Source: Acidimicrobiales bacterium (GTDB taxonomy: Bacteria; Actinomycetota; Acidimicrobiia; Acidimicrobiales; Iamiaceae). Taken from it: DNA of 64,000 nt. Below are positions 7,970 to 16,792 of the stretch, piece after piece. A model generated the notes under the pieces. That model was given only the letters and a program-made list of their open reading frames with translations. It had not been told where the DNA came from and did not search any database. Position 1 is the stretch's first letter. The number at the start of each line of letters is the position of its first letter. Both the position numbers and the translations under genes were made by a program. The stretch lies in NCBI GenBank assembly GCA_030448105.1, contig JAUJNP010000002.1, positions 67,248 to 131,247 on the forward strand. The letters run 5' to 3'.

Positions 7970-8605
7970 GTGACCCGTATCCTCCTGGTGCGCCACGGCG
8001 AGTCGGAGTGGAACGCCACCGGCCGGTGGCAGGGCCAGGCCGACCCGCCCCTGACCGAGCTGGGGCGGCGCCAGGCCCGGGCGGCGGCCGCCAACCTCGG
8101 ACCGGTCGACGCCATCGTCACGTCGGACCTCGAGCGGGCCCGCGTGACCGCCGAGATCCTGGCCGGGGAGCTGGGTGCCGGCCCCCTCCTCCTCGACGCC
8201 GACCTCCGCGAGCGCGACGCCGGCGAGTGGTCCGGGCTCACCCGTTCCGACATCCACCGGGAGTGGCCCGGCCACCTGCCCGACGACCCGGTCCTGCGGG
8301 GCGGGCCGGAGCCCGCCCGCATGCGACACCCGCCGGGCTGGGAGCCCGACGAGGTGCTCCTGGCCAGGGGCGTGGCCGCCCTGGGCCGCCTGGCCGCCCG
8401 CCTCGGCGGCGGGGGCGAGGCCATCGCCGTCACCCACGGAGGCCTGGTGTACGCCGTCGAGGCGCACCTGGGCGAGCCGTGGGCCCGGCTGCCGAACCTG
8501 GGCGCCCGTTGGGTCGAGGTGGAGGGAGACCGTCTGGCCCTCGGCGAGCGGCTCCTCCTCGTGGACCCCCACGACGTCACCGTCACCGTCCCCGGGCAGA
8601 TCTGA
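7970..8605 (+). CDS. Histidine phosphatase (phosphoglycerate-mutase-like) family protein
   Basis: 211-residue cytoplasmic phosphatase of the branch-1 histidine phosphatase superfamily. The phosphohistidine motif is ILLVRHGESEWNATGRWQGQ at the N-terminus, with a nearby arginine in VTSDLERARVTAEILA. The acid/base glutamate region is DADLRERDAGEWSGLTRSDI, and the second catalytic histidine is in EAIAVTHGGLVYAVE. The start is GTG 7970; an in-frame GTG at 7961 is an alternative. It is divergent from the MoaD-fusion gene, with 85 bases between. The substrate is not evident. Confidence 0.93.
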   Translation: MTRILLVRHGESEWNATGRWQGQADPPLTELGRRQARAAAANLGPVDAIVTSDLERARVTAEILAGELGAGPLLLDADLRERDAGEWSGLTRSDIHREWPGHLPDDPVLRGGPEPARMRHPPGWEPDEVLLARGVAALGRLAARLGGGGEAIAVTHGGLVYAVEAHLGEPWARLPNLGARWVEVEGDRLALGERLLLVDPHDVTVTVPGQI

Positions 8606-8627
8606 GCGCGGCCGTGGAGGTGGGGCG

Positions 8628-9107
8628 GTGGAGGTAGAGGTGGTGCGCAGCCCCCGGCGGCGCAAGACCGTGCAGGCGTCGGTGGTGGCCGGCCGGCTGC
8701 GGGTGCTCATCCCCGCCCGCATGAGCCACGCCGAGGAGGAGCGCCACGTCGAGCAGATGCGGCGGCGGTTCGAGCGCCGCCAATCGGCGCGCGAGGTGGA
8801 CCTGGAAGCCCGGGCCGGGGTGCTCGCCCGCCGGTACCGCCTGCCCCGCGCGGCCGAGATCCGCTGGGTCGGGAACCAGCACCAGCGGTGGGGCTCGTGC
8901 ACGCCGGCCGACGGCACCGTGCGCATCTCGGACCGGGTGGCGGGTTTTCCGGAGTGGGTGCTCGACGCCGTGATCGTGCACGAGCTGGCCCACCTCGCCG
9001 TTCCCGACCACTCCCCCGCCTTCCGGGCGCTGGTCGACCGCTACCCCCGCAGCGAGCGGGCCACCGGCTACCTCATGGCCATGGGCATGGAGGGCGACAT
9101 CGCCTGA
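8628..9107 (+). CDS. YgjP-type (DUF45) zinc metalloprotease-like protein
   Basis: 159-residue protein of the YgjP/SprT-like metallopeptidase group. RWGSCTPADGTVRISDRVAG precedes the zinc motif VIVHELAHLAVPDHSPAF, giving HExxH with the downstream histidine, and the family's closing YLMAMG is near the C-terminus. The start is GTG 8628, with GGAGG seven bases upstream. The gene begins 22 bases after the phosphatase stop, so the two are likely co-transcribed. The substrate is unknown. Confidence 0.92.
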   Translation: MEVEVVRSPRRRKTVQASVVAGRLRVLIPARMSHAEEERHVEQMRRRFERRQSAREVDLEARAGVLARRYRLPRAAEIRWVGNQHQRWGSCTPADGTVRISDRVAGFPEWVLDAVIVHELAHLAVPDHSPAFRALVDRYPRSERATGYLMAMGMEGDIA

Positions 9108-9122
9108 CCGGGGACCGGCCCG

Positions 9123-9929
9123 TCACTCACGCTCCAGCACCTGGCGCAGGAACTGGCGGGTGCGGTCCTGCTCCGGCGACCCGAGGACCTGGTCGGGCGG
9201 CCCCTGCTCGCACACCACCCCACCGTCGAGGAACACCACCCGATCGGCCACCCGCCGGGCGAAGCCCATCTCGTGGGTCACCACCATCATGGTCATGCCC
9301 TCCTCGGCGAGGGTGCGCATGACGGCGAGCACCTCGCCCACCAGCTCGGGGTCGAGGGCGCTGGTGGCCTCGTCGAAGAGCATCATGTCGGGGTCCATGG
9401 CCAGGGCCCGGGCGATGGCCACCCGCTGCTGCTGGCCGCCCGATAGCCGGGCCGGGAAGTCGCCGGCCTTTTCGGCCAGGCCGACCCGATCGAGGGTGCG
9501 CACGGCCACGTCCACCGCTTCGGCCCGGGAGCGGCCCAGCACCTTCTCCTGGGCGATGGTGACGTTGCGCAGCACGCTGAGGTGCGGGAACAGGTTGAAC
9601 TGCTGGAACACCATGCCGATGCGCCGGCGCACGTCGTCGACGTCGCAGTCGGGGTCGGTGATGTCGACCCCCTCGATCACGATCCGCCCTGCGGTCGGCT
9701 CCTCCAGGCGGTTCACGCACCGCAGCAGGGTCGACTTTCCCGATCCGGAGGCACCGATGACGCACACCACCTCACCGGCCCCCACGGCCAGGTCGACTCC
9801 GGCCAGCACCTCCTCGGCGCCGAAGGACTTGCGCAGCCCGACCACGTCGATGGCCGGCACCGTCGGATCGACGGCGGGGTCGACGGCGGGGACGGCGGCG
9901 GGGGTGGAGGCGGCCGGAGGTTCGCTCAT
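9123..9929 (-). CDS. Polar amino-acid ABC transporter ATP-binding protein
   Basis: 268-residue ATPase of the glutamine/arginine (GlnQ-type) importer family. The Walker A motif is [20 protein letters not shown], the Q-loop is [15 protein letters not shown], the signature is [16 protein letters not shown], Walker B is [15 protein letters not shown] and the H-loop is [18 protein letters not shown]. An Ala/Pro-rich leader of about 25 residues precedes the domain. The start ATG at 9929 overlaps the permease stop by four bases (ATGA). Its partners are the permease and binding protein immediately upstream, giving a complete one-permease uptake system. Confidence 0.95.
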   Translation of the reverse strand: MSEPPAASTPAAVPAVDPAVDPTVPAIDVVGLRKSFGAEEVLAGVDLAVGAGEVVCVIGASGSGKSTLLRCVNRLEEPTAGRIVIEGVDITDPDCDVDDVRRRIGMVFQQFNLFPHLSVLRNVTIAQEKVLGRSRAEAVDVAVRTLDRVGLAEKAGDFPARLSGGQQQRVAIARALAMDPDMMLFDEATSALDPELVGEVLAVMRTLAEEGMTMMVVTHEMGFARRVADRVVFLDGGVVCEQGPPDQVLGSPEQDRTRQFLRQVLERE

Positions 9930-10726
9930 CGGGCCTGCCGGTTGCGCTTCTCGAGCTGGGCCACCACGCGGGTGAGCGGCACGGTGATGACCAGGTACAG
10001 CAGCCCGGCGGCGACGATCGGCGTGCCGTTGAAGTTGGCGTTCACGCCGTCGCGGGCGAACTTGGTCAGCTCCTTGGTGGTGGTGGACGTGCCGAGCACC
10101 GCCAGCAGCGCGGTGTCCTTGAGCAGGAGGACCAGCTCGTTGGTGAGGGGCGGGATGATGATGCGGAACGCCTGGGGCACCACGATCGAGGCCATCGACC
10201 GGCTGTGGGACATCCCCAGCGAGCGGGCCGCCTCCATCTGGCCGCGGGGCACCGCCTCGATGCCAGCACGGATCGTCTCGGCCATGTAAGCGCCGGCCAC
10301 CAGGGCCAGGGCGATGATCCCCGAGGTCGGCAGCCCCAGCACGGTGGGGAACCGCACGCCGAGGGCGATGGGGATGGCGAAGCCGACCAGGATGATGGTG
10401 AGGAGGGCGGGCAGGCCGCGGAACACCTCGATGTAGATGGTGGCGAACCACCGGTACGGCCGGATCGACGAGAGGCGCAGGAGAGCGACGCCGAGACCGA
10501 CGGCGAGGCCGCCCAGGAAGGCGAACACCGTGTAGATGACGGTGTTGCGGGCGGCGACGGTGACGATGCCGGGGAATTGCTCGGCGAAGATCTCGGCGTC
10601 TGCGAAGTTGGCCTGGAGGGTGCGCCAGTCGACGAGGAGCACGAGCGCGAGCGCCACCAGGCCGGCCAGCAGGTAGCTGGCCACCCGGATGCGCTGGCTT
10701 CGTCGACGGCGCGACCCGGCCGCCAC
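9926..10726 (-). CDS. Polar amino-acid ABC transporter permease (HisM/GlnP type)
   Basis: 266-residue inner-membrane permease. A basic N-terminus ([11 protein letters not shown]) precedes about six membrane segments. The coupling motif is [20 protein letters not shown], then [20 protein letters not shown], then [16 protein letters not shown], which is the EAA loop of this family. The terminal LEKRNRQAR is typical. The start is GTG 10726, five bases from the binding-protein stop. The open frame extends further upstream, but that part is antisense to the ligand-binding gene in a different frame and is discarded. Confidence 0.94.
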   Translation of the reverse strand: MAAGSRRRRSQRIRVASYLLAGLVALALVLLVDWRTLQANFADAEIFAEQFPGIVTVAARNTVIYTVFAFLGGLAVGLGVALLRLSSIRPYRWFATIYIEVFRGLPALLTIILVGFAIPIALGVRFPTVLGLPTSGIIALALVAGAYMAETIRAGIEAVPRGQMEAARSLGMSHSRSMASIVVPQAFRIIIPPLTNELVLLLKDTALLAVLGTSTTTKELTKFARDGVNANFNGTPIVAAGLLYLVITVPLTRVVAQLEKRNRQAR

Positions 10727-10730
10727 GGAG

Positions 10731-11534
10731 CTAGCTCTGCGGCGGCTTGGTGCCGAAGTACTTCTGGTAGAGGTCGTCGTAGGTGCCGTCGCTGCGGACC
10801 TCTTCGAGGCCGTCGTCGAGCGTCTTCTGGAGCTCCTCGTTGTCCTTGCGGACGGCGAAGCCGTACTGCTCGTCGGTCTTGAACGTCTCCACCACCTCGA
10901 CGCTGTCGTCCTTGGTGGCGCGGTACGCGTTGACCGGGAAGTCCTGCAGCACGGCGTCGATGTCACCGGCGGCCAGCGCGGTGAAGAGGCCGTCGGCACC
11001 GTCGAAGGACTTCACGGTGGCGCCGTCCGGCTTGTTGTCCTTGGCGTAGGTCTCGCCGGTGGTGCCGCTCTGCACCCCGATGGTCTTGCCGGCCAGGTCG
11101 TCGAGGCTCTCGGCGCCGCCGTCCTTCTTGACCAGCAGGGACTGGTCGGCGTCGAAGTAGGGCTCGGAGAAGCGCACCTTCTCGGCCCGCTCCTCGGTGA
11201 TGGTGATGGAGGAGACGGCCACGTCGCAGTCCTTGGCGGCCAGGTTGCCGAGGATGCCGTCGAAGGGCACCACCTTCACCCGCAGGTCGAGCTCGGCCTT
11301 CTTGGCCACCGCGTTGATGAGCTCGACGTCGAAGCCGGTGTACTTCAGGCCGTCGGGGCCCTTGCCCTCGAACTCGAACGGCTCGTAGGGGATGTCCGAG
11401 CACATCGACAGCACGCCGTCCTCGAGGGTGCCGGCCCCACCACCGCCGCCGTCGGAGTCGCCGCAGGCGGACACGGCGAGAGCGAGTCCGAGGAGCAGTG
11501 CGAAGGTGCGGAGCAGGTGTGGCGAGCGGCGCAT
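10731..11534 (-). CDS. Amino-acid ABC transporter substrate-binding lipoprotein
   Basis: 267-residue type II periplasmic-binding-like lipoprotein. The signal is LLLGLALAVSACGDS with the lipobox cysteine near residue 26. SBP_bac_3 features follow: YEPFEFEGKGPDGLKYTGFD, VELINAVAKKA, ITEERAEKVRFSEPYFDADQ, LAGKTIGVQSGTTGETYAKD and YGFAVRKDNEELQKTLDDGL. The start is ATG 11534, preceded by a GGGGGG stretch. The next open reading upstream is rejected as out of character (Arg-rich). It is the first gene of the three-gene importer; the ligand is probably a polar amino acid. Confidence 0.95.
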   Translation of the reverse strand: MRRSPHLLRTFALLLGLALAVSACGDSDGGGGGAGTLEDGVLSMCSDIPYEPFEFEGKGPDGLKYTGFDVELINAVAKKAELDLRVKVVPFDGILGNLAAKDCDVAVSSITITEERAEKVRFSEPYFDADQSLLVKKDGGAESLDDLAGKTIGVQSGTTGETYAKDNKPDGATVKSFDGADGLFTALAAGDIDAVLQDFPVNAYRATKDDSVEVVETFKTDEQYGFAVRKDNEELQKTLDDGLEEVRSDGTYDDLYQKYFGTKPPQS

Positions 11535-11575
11535 GCGGGGTCCCCCCGGGGTGGCGAGGCGTCGGTGGGCGCAGA

Positions 11576-11893
11576 CTAGGCGGGCGGGTCCCCGCCGGGC
11601 CGCCCGTCGAGCTGCTCGTCGACCGGCCCGTCGACCGGCCCGGCGGTTGGCCCGTGGGCGGTACACGTCGTGACGGTGGGGTCGGCGGCCAGCACCGGGT
11701 CGGGGATGGGGCCGTCGCACACCCGGCAGCGCCCGTAGCTGCCCTCGTCGAGGCGGGCCAGCGCTCGCTCCACCTCGCCCAGCTCCCCCTCGATGCGCCC
11801 GAGGGCGGCGAGCCCGTCCTCTGATCCCTCCACCGGCCCTGTCCCGGGTGCGTCCGCGGGCTCGCCCCTAGGCCCGGACGGGAGGTCGCTCAC
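11576..11893 (-). CDS. TraR/DksA-type zinc-finger protein
   Basis: 105-residue small protein. A helical segment (GLAALGRIEGELGEVERALA) leads into ARLDEGSYGRCRVCDGPIPD. The metal site is Cys-x2-Cys, 17 residues, then Cys-x2-His (TTCTAH), so the fourth ligand is His rather than Cys. DksA-family proteins bind RNA polymerase through the secondary channel; the acidic tip cannot be verified here. The start is GTG 11893, overlapping the end of the carboxypeptidase gene by 26 bases. The Gly/Pro-rich tail after the finger is unusual for DksA. Confidence 0.82.
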   Translation of the reverse strand: MSDLPSGPRGEPADAPGTGPVEGSEDGLAALGRIEGELGEVERALARLDEGSYGRCRVCDGPIPDPVLAADPTVTTCTAHGPTAGPVDGPVDEQLDGRPGGDPPA

Positions 11894-13037
11894 CTCGCGA
11901 GCGTAGGCGGCGGCGTGCCACCTGTCGGCGGCGCAACACCGCCACGACCACCGCCGCACCCGCCACCACCAGCAGCGCCACCGGGCCGGCGGGCAACCAC
12001 CGCTGATCCCCGTCGGGAGCCACGTCCGGCTCGGCCGCCCTCCTGCCGCCGGCCGCCTCCCGGCCGCCGGCGGCCGGTCCGTCACCCCCGCCCGAAACGG
12101 CGGGGCCGGCCGTGGGAGCCGGCCGGCTGGCGGGCGGGGGCTCGGCGGGCGGGGTGAGGGGCGGGAACTGCTCCTGCTCGGAGGCGGGCACGGCGAAGCC
12201 GGAGTCGAGCAGGGCGGCCGCCTGGGCGTAGGTGTTGGGGGAGTCGATGACGACGGCCAGCATGGTGCGGCCGTAGCGGCGGGCGGCGGCGACCAGGCTG
12301 GACCCGGCCCGGCGGGTGTACCCGGTCTTCACCCCGATCGCTCCCGGGTACAGCCGGAACAGCCGGTTGTGGTTCACCACCGCGTGGGGTTCGCCGTCGC
12401 CGCCGGTGAAGGCATAGCGGGGCGTGGCCACGATGGCGGCCAGCTCGCGGTCCCGCAGGAGGGCACGGGTGGCCACCGCCAGGTCGTGGGCGCTGATGCG
12501 GTTGCCGCCCCCGACGGAGAACTCGTCATCCAGGCCGGACGGGTCCTGTAGCACCGGGTCGTCGACCATGCCGAGCTTCTTGGCCTCGGCGGCGGCCAGT
12601 CGCCCGAAGCCGGCCAGGTCTCCGCCGGACGCCTCGGCCAGGGCCACGGCGGCGTCGTTGCAGGAGCAGAGGAGCATGGCGTGGAGCAGGTCGCCCGCCC
12701 GCCACCGCTCGCCGGCGAGCAGGTTCAACTTGCGGGCGGGCATGGAGGCGGCGAGGGGGGACACCGTCACGGGGGTGGCCGCCTGGAGGCGGCGGCGCAC
12801 CACCAGGGCGGTGACGATCTTGGTGGTGCTGGCCACCGGGTACGGCGTGCGGGGGTCGTGGCCGGCGAGCACCGCACCGGTGTCGACGTCGACCAGGATC
12901 GACGCCGCCGGGGGTGGGAGCGGCGCGGTGGCGGGCGGCGCCGGCTGGGCCGGGGCGGGGGCGGGGGCCGGGCCCACCGCGACGGTCACCGCCGCCAGGA
13001 GGGCCAGCGCCAGCGCCGCCGGCCGGGCCCGGCTCAG
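11868..13037 (-). CDS. D-alanyl-D-alanine carboxypeptidase (PBP5-like), probable CTG start
   Basis: Secreted S11 serine peptidase trimming peptidoglycan stem peptides. The signal peptide is PAALALALLAAVTVAVG followed by APAPA. The catalytic SxxK is PVASTTKIVTALV, SxN is LCSCNDAAVALAE and KTG is GVKTGYTRRAGSSLVAA. A C-terminal Pro/Ala linker and one membrane span (AGPVALLVVAGAAVVVAVL) anchor it. The frame contains no ATG, GTG or TTG that would keep the signal peptide. CTG at 13037 overlaps the previous stop (CTGA) and has GAGGTG at proper spacing, so I propose CTG as the start. The much longer open frame upstream is antisense-like and rejected. Confidence 0.9.
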   Translation of the reverse strand: MSRARPAALALALLAAVTVAVGPAPAPAPAQPAPPATAPLPPPAASILVDVDTGAVLAGHDPRTPYPVASTTKIVTALVVRRRLQAATPVTVSPLAASMPARKLNLLAGERWRAGDLLHAMLLCSCNDAAVALAEASGGDLAGFGRLAAAEAKKLGMVDDPVLQDPSGLDDEFSVGGGNRISAHDLAVATRALLRDRELAAIVATPRYAFTGGDGEPHAVVNHNRLFRLYPGAIGVKTGYTRRAGSSLVAAARRYGRTMLAVVIDSPNTYAQAAALLDSGFAVPASEQEQFPPLTPPAEPPPASRPAPTAGPAVSGGGDGPAAGGREAAGGRRAAEPDVAPDGDQRWLPAGPVALLVVAGAAVVVAVLRRRQVARRRLRSRGERPPVRA

Positions 13038-13333
13038 CCCGGCACCTCGTACTGCGCGACCGCCCGGTCGGCCAGCACCGGGGTGATGTGTTCGGCGATG
13101 AACGCCCGGTGGACGGGATGGTCGCGGTAGGTCTCCCAGGCGGCGCGGTCGGCGAAGTCGGCGACGAGGGCGAAGTCGAAGCTGCCGTCGCTCAGGCCGA
13201 GGTCGGGACCGAACCGGTAGGAGCGGATCTCGGCGACGGCGGCCGGCAGCGCGGCGAGGCCTTCGGTCACCGAGGCCACCTGGGCGTCGGTGGTGCCCGG
13301 GGCCCAGCGGAAGAGGACGACGTGACGCAGCAC
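13034..13333 (-). CDS. Dabb (stress-responsive A/B barrel) domain protein
   Basis: 99-residue dimeric alpha/beta-barrel protein. LRHVVLFRWAPGTTDAQVAS opens the domain, IRSYRFGPDLGLSDGSFDFA and LVADFADRAAWETYRDHPVH follow, and HRAFIAEHITPVL closes it. These are standard Dabb signatures. Such proteins are small and of varied or unknown function. The start is GTG 13333, nine bases after the SDR gene stop. Its stop overlaps the proposed CTG start of the carboxypeptidase, so the three genes form a translationally linked run. Confidence 0.92.
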   Translation of the reverse strand: MLRHVVLFRWAPGTTDAQVASVTEGLAALPAAVAEIRSYRFGPDLGLSDGSFDFALVADFADRAAWETYRDHPVHRAFIAEHITPVLADRAVAQYEVPG

Positions 13334-13342
13334 CCGGCGTTC

Positions 13343-14098
13343 CTACTGCAGGCCCTTGTGCACGCCGCCGTCGACCGGCAGGGACGCGCCGGTGATGAAT
13401 CGGGCGTGGTCGGAGCAGAGGAACGCCACCGCCGCGCCGAAGTCCTCGGGCCGGCCCACCGCCCCGGTCGGCGTGCTCGCCGCCACCGCCTGAAGGTCGC
13501 CGCCGTGCAGCGAGGTCATCCGGTCGGTGGCGTGGCTGCCCGGCTGGACGGTGTTGACCGTCACCCCGTGGGGGGCCACCTCCAGGGCGAGGGTCTTCAG
13601 GAACCCGGTGACGCCGGCGCGGGCGGTGTTGGACAGGATGAGCACGTCGATGGGTTGGCGCACCGAGATCGAGGTGATGGCGACCACCCGGCCCCAACCC
13701 TGGGCCACCAGGGCGGGCACCGCCGCCTTGCACATGGCCACCGTGGAGAGGAGGTTGAGCTCGAGGGCGGGACCGTAGGCGTCGAGGTCGGTGGAGGCGA
13801 AGGTGCCGGGCGGGGGCCCGCCGGCGTTGGGCACGAGGATGTCGAGCCCGCCGAGCGCTTCGGTGGCCTCGGCCACGAACCCGGCCGCCCCGGACGTGGT
13901 GGAGACGTCGGCGACGAGGCCCACCGCGTCTCCGCCCTCTCGGGTGATGGCCGCCACCGCGTCGTCGAGGCGACGCTGGTCCCGCCCGCAGACCGCCACC
14001 CGGGCGCCCTCTGCGGCCAGGGCGCGGGCGGAGGCGAGCCCGAGCCCCGCCGACGCCGCGGCCACCGCCGCCCGCCGCCCGCTGATCCCGAGGTCCAC
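13343..14098 (-). CDS. SDR-family oxidoreductase lacking the usual catalytic tyrosine
   Basis: 251-residue Rossmann-fold short-chain dehydrogenase. The cofactor motif AAASAGLGLASARALAAEG and CGRDQRRLDDAV indicate NADP(H) preference. VPNAGGPP corresponds to NNAG. The active-site serine region is AITSISVRQP, but where YxxxK is expected the sequence is SNTARAGVTGFLKTLALEVA, so lysine is kept and tyrosine is not at its usual place. A FabG-like SDR subgroup shares this pattern. The end, GASLPVDGGVHKGL, is canonical. The start is GTG 14098. The reaction is unknown. Confidence 0.9.
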   Translation of the reverse strand: MDLGISGRRAAVAAASAGLGLASARALAAEGARVAVCGRDQRRLDDAVAAITREGGDAVGLVADVSTTSGAAGFVAEATEALGGLDILVPNAGGPPPGTFASTDLDAYGPALELNLLSTVAMCKAAVPALVAQGWGRVVAITSISVRQPIDVLILSNTARAGVTGFLKTLALEVAPHGVTVNTVQPGSHATDRMTSLHGGDLQAVAASTPTGAVGRPEDFGAAVAFLCSDHARFITGASLPVDGGVHKGLQ

Positions 14099-14193
14099 AG
14101 CCGGCGAAGCTACCGCCGGAGCCGTGAGGCCGCCCGGGCGGGCAGGGGCGGCCCGGTTCTGGACCGGGGGGTGGCGGGGGAGGATGCCGCGGC

Positions 14194-15216
14194 ATGGCTG
14201 CGCTCGAGACCCCCGAGGCGGCCGCCGCCGATGCCGGGTTGCGGTACGTGTCCGATGAGGCGCCGGGCGTGACGCGGCGGCGCCAGGGTCGGGGCTTCAG
14301 CTACTCCCGGCCCGACGGCACCCCCATCACCGACCCCGGGGAGCGGGCCCGCATCGCGTCGATCGCCATCCCCCCGGCGTGGACCGACGTGTGGATCTGC
14401 CCGCGGCCCGATGGGCACATCCTCGCCACCGGGCGCGACCAACGGGGCCGCAAGCAGTACCGCTACCACCCCCGCTGGCGTGAGGTCCGCGACGCCGACA
14501 AGTTCGGCCACCTGGCCACCTTCGGCGCCGGCCTGCCCGAGATCCGCCGGGTGGTCGATGCCGACCTCCGCCGTCCGGGCCTGCCCCGCGAGAAGGTGCT
14601 GGCGCTGGTGGTGAAGCTGCTCGACGAGACCCTCATCCGCATCGGCAACGAGAGCTACGCAGTGGAGAACGAGTCCTACGGGCTCACCACCTTGCGGCGC
14701 GACCACGTCGACATCGAGGGCGACCAGGTGGTGTTCGACTTCGTCGGCAAGAGCGGCCTCGACCACGAGGTCCACATGGAGGACCGCCGGCTGGCCCGAA
14801 TCGTGCACCAGTGCCACGAGCTGGGCGGCCAGGAGCTGTTCACCTACCGGGACGGCGGCGCGCTGGTCGACGTCACCTCCACCGACGTGAACCGCTACCT
14901 GGCCGAGATCGCCGGCACGGGCGTGACCGCCAAGGACTTCCGCACCTGGGGCGGCACCAAGGTGGCGGCCGCCACCCTCACGCTGTCGCGCCCGACCGGG
15001 AGCGACGTGCAGGCCGGCAAGGCGGTGCTGGCCGCCTACGACGTGGCCGCCGAGGTGCTGGGCAACACCCGGGCGGTGTGCCGGAGCTGCTACGTGCACC
15101 CGGTGGTGCCGGACGCGTTCCGCTCCGGCGAGCTCCACGACACGTGGAAGCGGTCCCGCCAGCGCGGCGGACTGGACCGCGCCGAGCGAACGGTGCTCAA
15201 GCTCCTCCGGGACTGA
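14194..15216 (+). CDS. DNA topoisomerase IB (poxvirus-type)
   Basis: 340-residue type IB topoisomerase that relaxes supercoils through a 3'-phosphotyrosyl link. The N-terminal domain contains GFSYSRPDGTPITDPGERAR and IPPAWTDVWICP. The catalytic domain contains GRKQYRYHPRWREVRDADKF, RIGNESYAVENESYGLTTLR, KDFRTWGGTKVAA, and the nucleophile tyrosine in CRSCYVHPVVPDAF. The active-site Arg, Lys and His positions appear intact. The start is ATG 14194. The 95-base divergent gap to the SDR gene is the probable promoter region for both. Bacterial TopIB is an accessory relaxase with patchy distribution. Confidence 0.95.
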   Translation: MAALETPEAAAADAGLRYVSDEAPGVTRRRQGRGFSYSRPDGTPITDPGERARIASIAIPPAWTDVWICPRPDGHILATGRDQRGRKQYRYHPRWREVRDADKFGHLATFGAGLPEIRRVVDADLRRPGLPREKVLALVVKLLDETLIRIGNESYAVENESYGLTTLRRDHVDIEGDQVVFDFVGKSGLDHEVHMEDRRLARIVHQCHELGGQELFTYRDGGALVDVTSTDVNRYLAEIAGTGVTAKDFRTWGGTKVAAATLTLSRPTGSDVQAGKAVLAAYDVAAEVLGNTRAVCRSCYVHPVVPDAFRSGELHDTWKRSRQRGGLDRAERTVLKLLRD

Positions 15217-15235
15217 CGGCTGCCCTACTGCCTGC

Positions 15236-16660
15236 TCACTCCTGCTGGTCGGCGGGGCTCTGGCCCGAGTCCTCGGCGGCGTCGCTCCAGTCCGGTTGCT
15301 TGTCGGCATGGTTCTCGTCGACCACGGCGCGCTCGTCGACCAGGTCCACGATCTCGGCGACGAGCTCGGCGCCGGCGGGTTCCGCGGAGCCGTCGACGTG
15401 GCGGTCCACCGCCTCGCGGAAGAGCTCGAGCCCGCTCTGCACCACGAGCTGGTGCTGGGTGGCCAGGAAGCAGCGGGCACCGTCGGCCACGGTGCCGAGC
15501 CGGTCGACGACGGTGGCCAGGTCCTCGGGAGCGGCGTCGGAACGGCGGATGCGGTCAAGGTGCTCGGCGATGGTGCGACCGTCCTGCTTGCACGGCGTGC
15601 ACTGCCCGCAGGACTCGACCGCGAGGAAGCGTGAGACCCCGGCGGTGGCGGCGACCAGGTCGCTCGACTGGTCGTAGACGATGAACCCGGCCGCGCCCAG
15701 GCCCGACCCGGCCGCCACCATGTGCTCGTAGGTGAGCGGCGTGTCGAGGCGGTCGGCGGGCAGGAACGGGTTGGAGACGCCCGAGAGGACCGCCACCACC
15801 CGGCCGGTCACGGGGCCGCCGCCGATGGTGTCGATGACCTCGCGTAGTGGGGTGCCCATGGGCACCTCTGCCACGCCGTGGCGGCGGGTGCGGCCGGTGA
15901 CGGTGCACACGATCGTGCCCGGGGACTCGGCCGTGCCCACCGAGCGGAACCACTCCGGCCCCTCGACCACGATGGCGGGCACGTTGGCCATGGTCTCCAC
16001 GTTGTTCACCAGCGCCGGCGGCGCGGGGGTGGCGTCACCGGGCCCGGCCAGCTCGATGCCGCCGGCGCCGGCGGAGCCGTCGCCCAGCTCCTCGGCCCCC
16101 CGGCGCCACGGTGGGGTCACCCGGGGGAACGGCGGGCGGCCCTCGAGCACCTCGAGCAGGGCCTTCTCCTCCCCGAAGAGGTACTCCCCCGGCCCCTCCA
16201 GCACGTCGATGGTGATGCCCCCGCCCCACCCGGCGGCGGTGAGCTCGGCCGCCGCCGCCCGGACCTGGTCGCCCCCCGGGTGGCCGGCGCCCTTGACCGC
16301 CACCACCAGGCGGTCGGCGCCGATGGTGACCGCCGCGATCAGGCCGCCTTCGAGCACGCGGTAGGGGTTGGCGGCCAGGATGGCTCGGTCCTTGAACGAC
16401 CCGGGCTCACCCTCGGCGCCGTTGACCACCACCGTCGCCGGCTCGTCGGGCGACGCGTTGGCGGCCACGCTGCGCCACTTGACCCCGGTGGGGAACCCGG
16501 CGCCGCCCCGACCCCGCAGGCCCGACGCGTCCAGGGTGTCGAGGACGGCGGGGGCGCCCACGGCCCGGGCCGCCTCCAGTCCCCGGCCGCCACCGTCGTG
16601 GATCCAGGCATCGAGGGAGGCGACCGGTTCGGGATCGAGGACGCGGGGCGAGAAGGTCAT
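15236..16660 (-). CDS. NuoF-like NADH:flavin oxidoreductase, FMN and 4Fe-4S protein
   Basis: 474-residue homologue of the 51-kDa NADH dehydrogenase subunit. The NADH/FMN site is SGLRGRGGAGFPTGVKW and VVNGAEGEPGSFKDRAILA. The SLBB region holds GRTRRHGVAEVPMGTPL. The iron-sulfur ligands are CGQCTPCKQDG plus a later cysteine (GARCFLATQHQLV). The start is ATG 16660 (GTG 16678 is an alternative). No other complex I subunits lie nearby, so it is a stand-alone NADH-dependent electron carrier subunit or part of a small oxidoreductase. A 36-residue reading frame with a strong Shine-Dalgarno sequence precedes it. Confidence 0.93.
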   Translation of the reverse strand: MTFSPRVLDPEPVASLDAWIHDGGGRGLEAARAVGAPAVLDTLDASGLRGRGGAGFPTGVKWRSVAANASPDEPATVVVNGAEGEPGSFKDRAILAANPYRVLEGGLIAAVTIGADRLVVAVKGAGHPGGDQVRAAAAELTAAGWGGGITIDVLEGPGEYLFGEEKALLEVLEGRPPFPRVTPPWRRGAEELGDGSAGAGGIELAGPGDATPAPPALVNNVETMANVPAIVVEGPEWFRSVGTAESPGTIVCTVTGRTRRHGVAEVPMGTPLREVIDTIGGGPVTGRVVAVLSGVSNPFLPADRLDTPLTYEHMVAAGSGLGAAGFIVYDQSSDLVAATAGVSRFLAVESCGQCTPCKQDGRTIAEHLDRIRRSDAAPEDLATVVDRLGTVADGARCFLATQHQLVVQSGLELFREAVDRHVDGSAEPAGAELVAEIVDLVDERAVVDENHADKQPDWSDAAEDSGQSPADQQE

Positions 16661-16681
16661 CGCCGCATTCTCGCCCACCGG

Positions 16682-16792
16682 TCAGAGGCGGGCGGCCGTG
16701 GTGCCGGCGGGCCGGGAGCGGCCCCCTGCATCGCCGTCCCACGGGCGGTCCGGGTCGGCCAGGGGCAGGTCCCCGAAAGCGGTCACGGCCAT
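16682..16792 (-). CDS. 36-residue small ORF upstream of the NuoF-like gene (candidate)
   Basis: ATG at 16792 is preceded by a near-perfect Shine-Dalgarno sequence (agggaggagcagcc). The product reads MAVTAFGDLPLADPDRPWDG and continues with a Gly/Arg/Ala-rich tail to a stop at 16682, 21 bases before the NuoF start. The clean ribosome site argues that something is translated here. It could be a leader peptide, a small subunit, or the N-terminus of a gene broken by an indel. I do not recognise it. The 194 bases from here to the kinase start are otherwise non-coding and probably hold the divergent kinase promoter. Confidence 0.5.
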   Translation of the reverse strand: MAVTAFGDLPLADPDRPWDGDAGGRSRPAGTTAARL

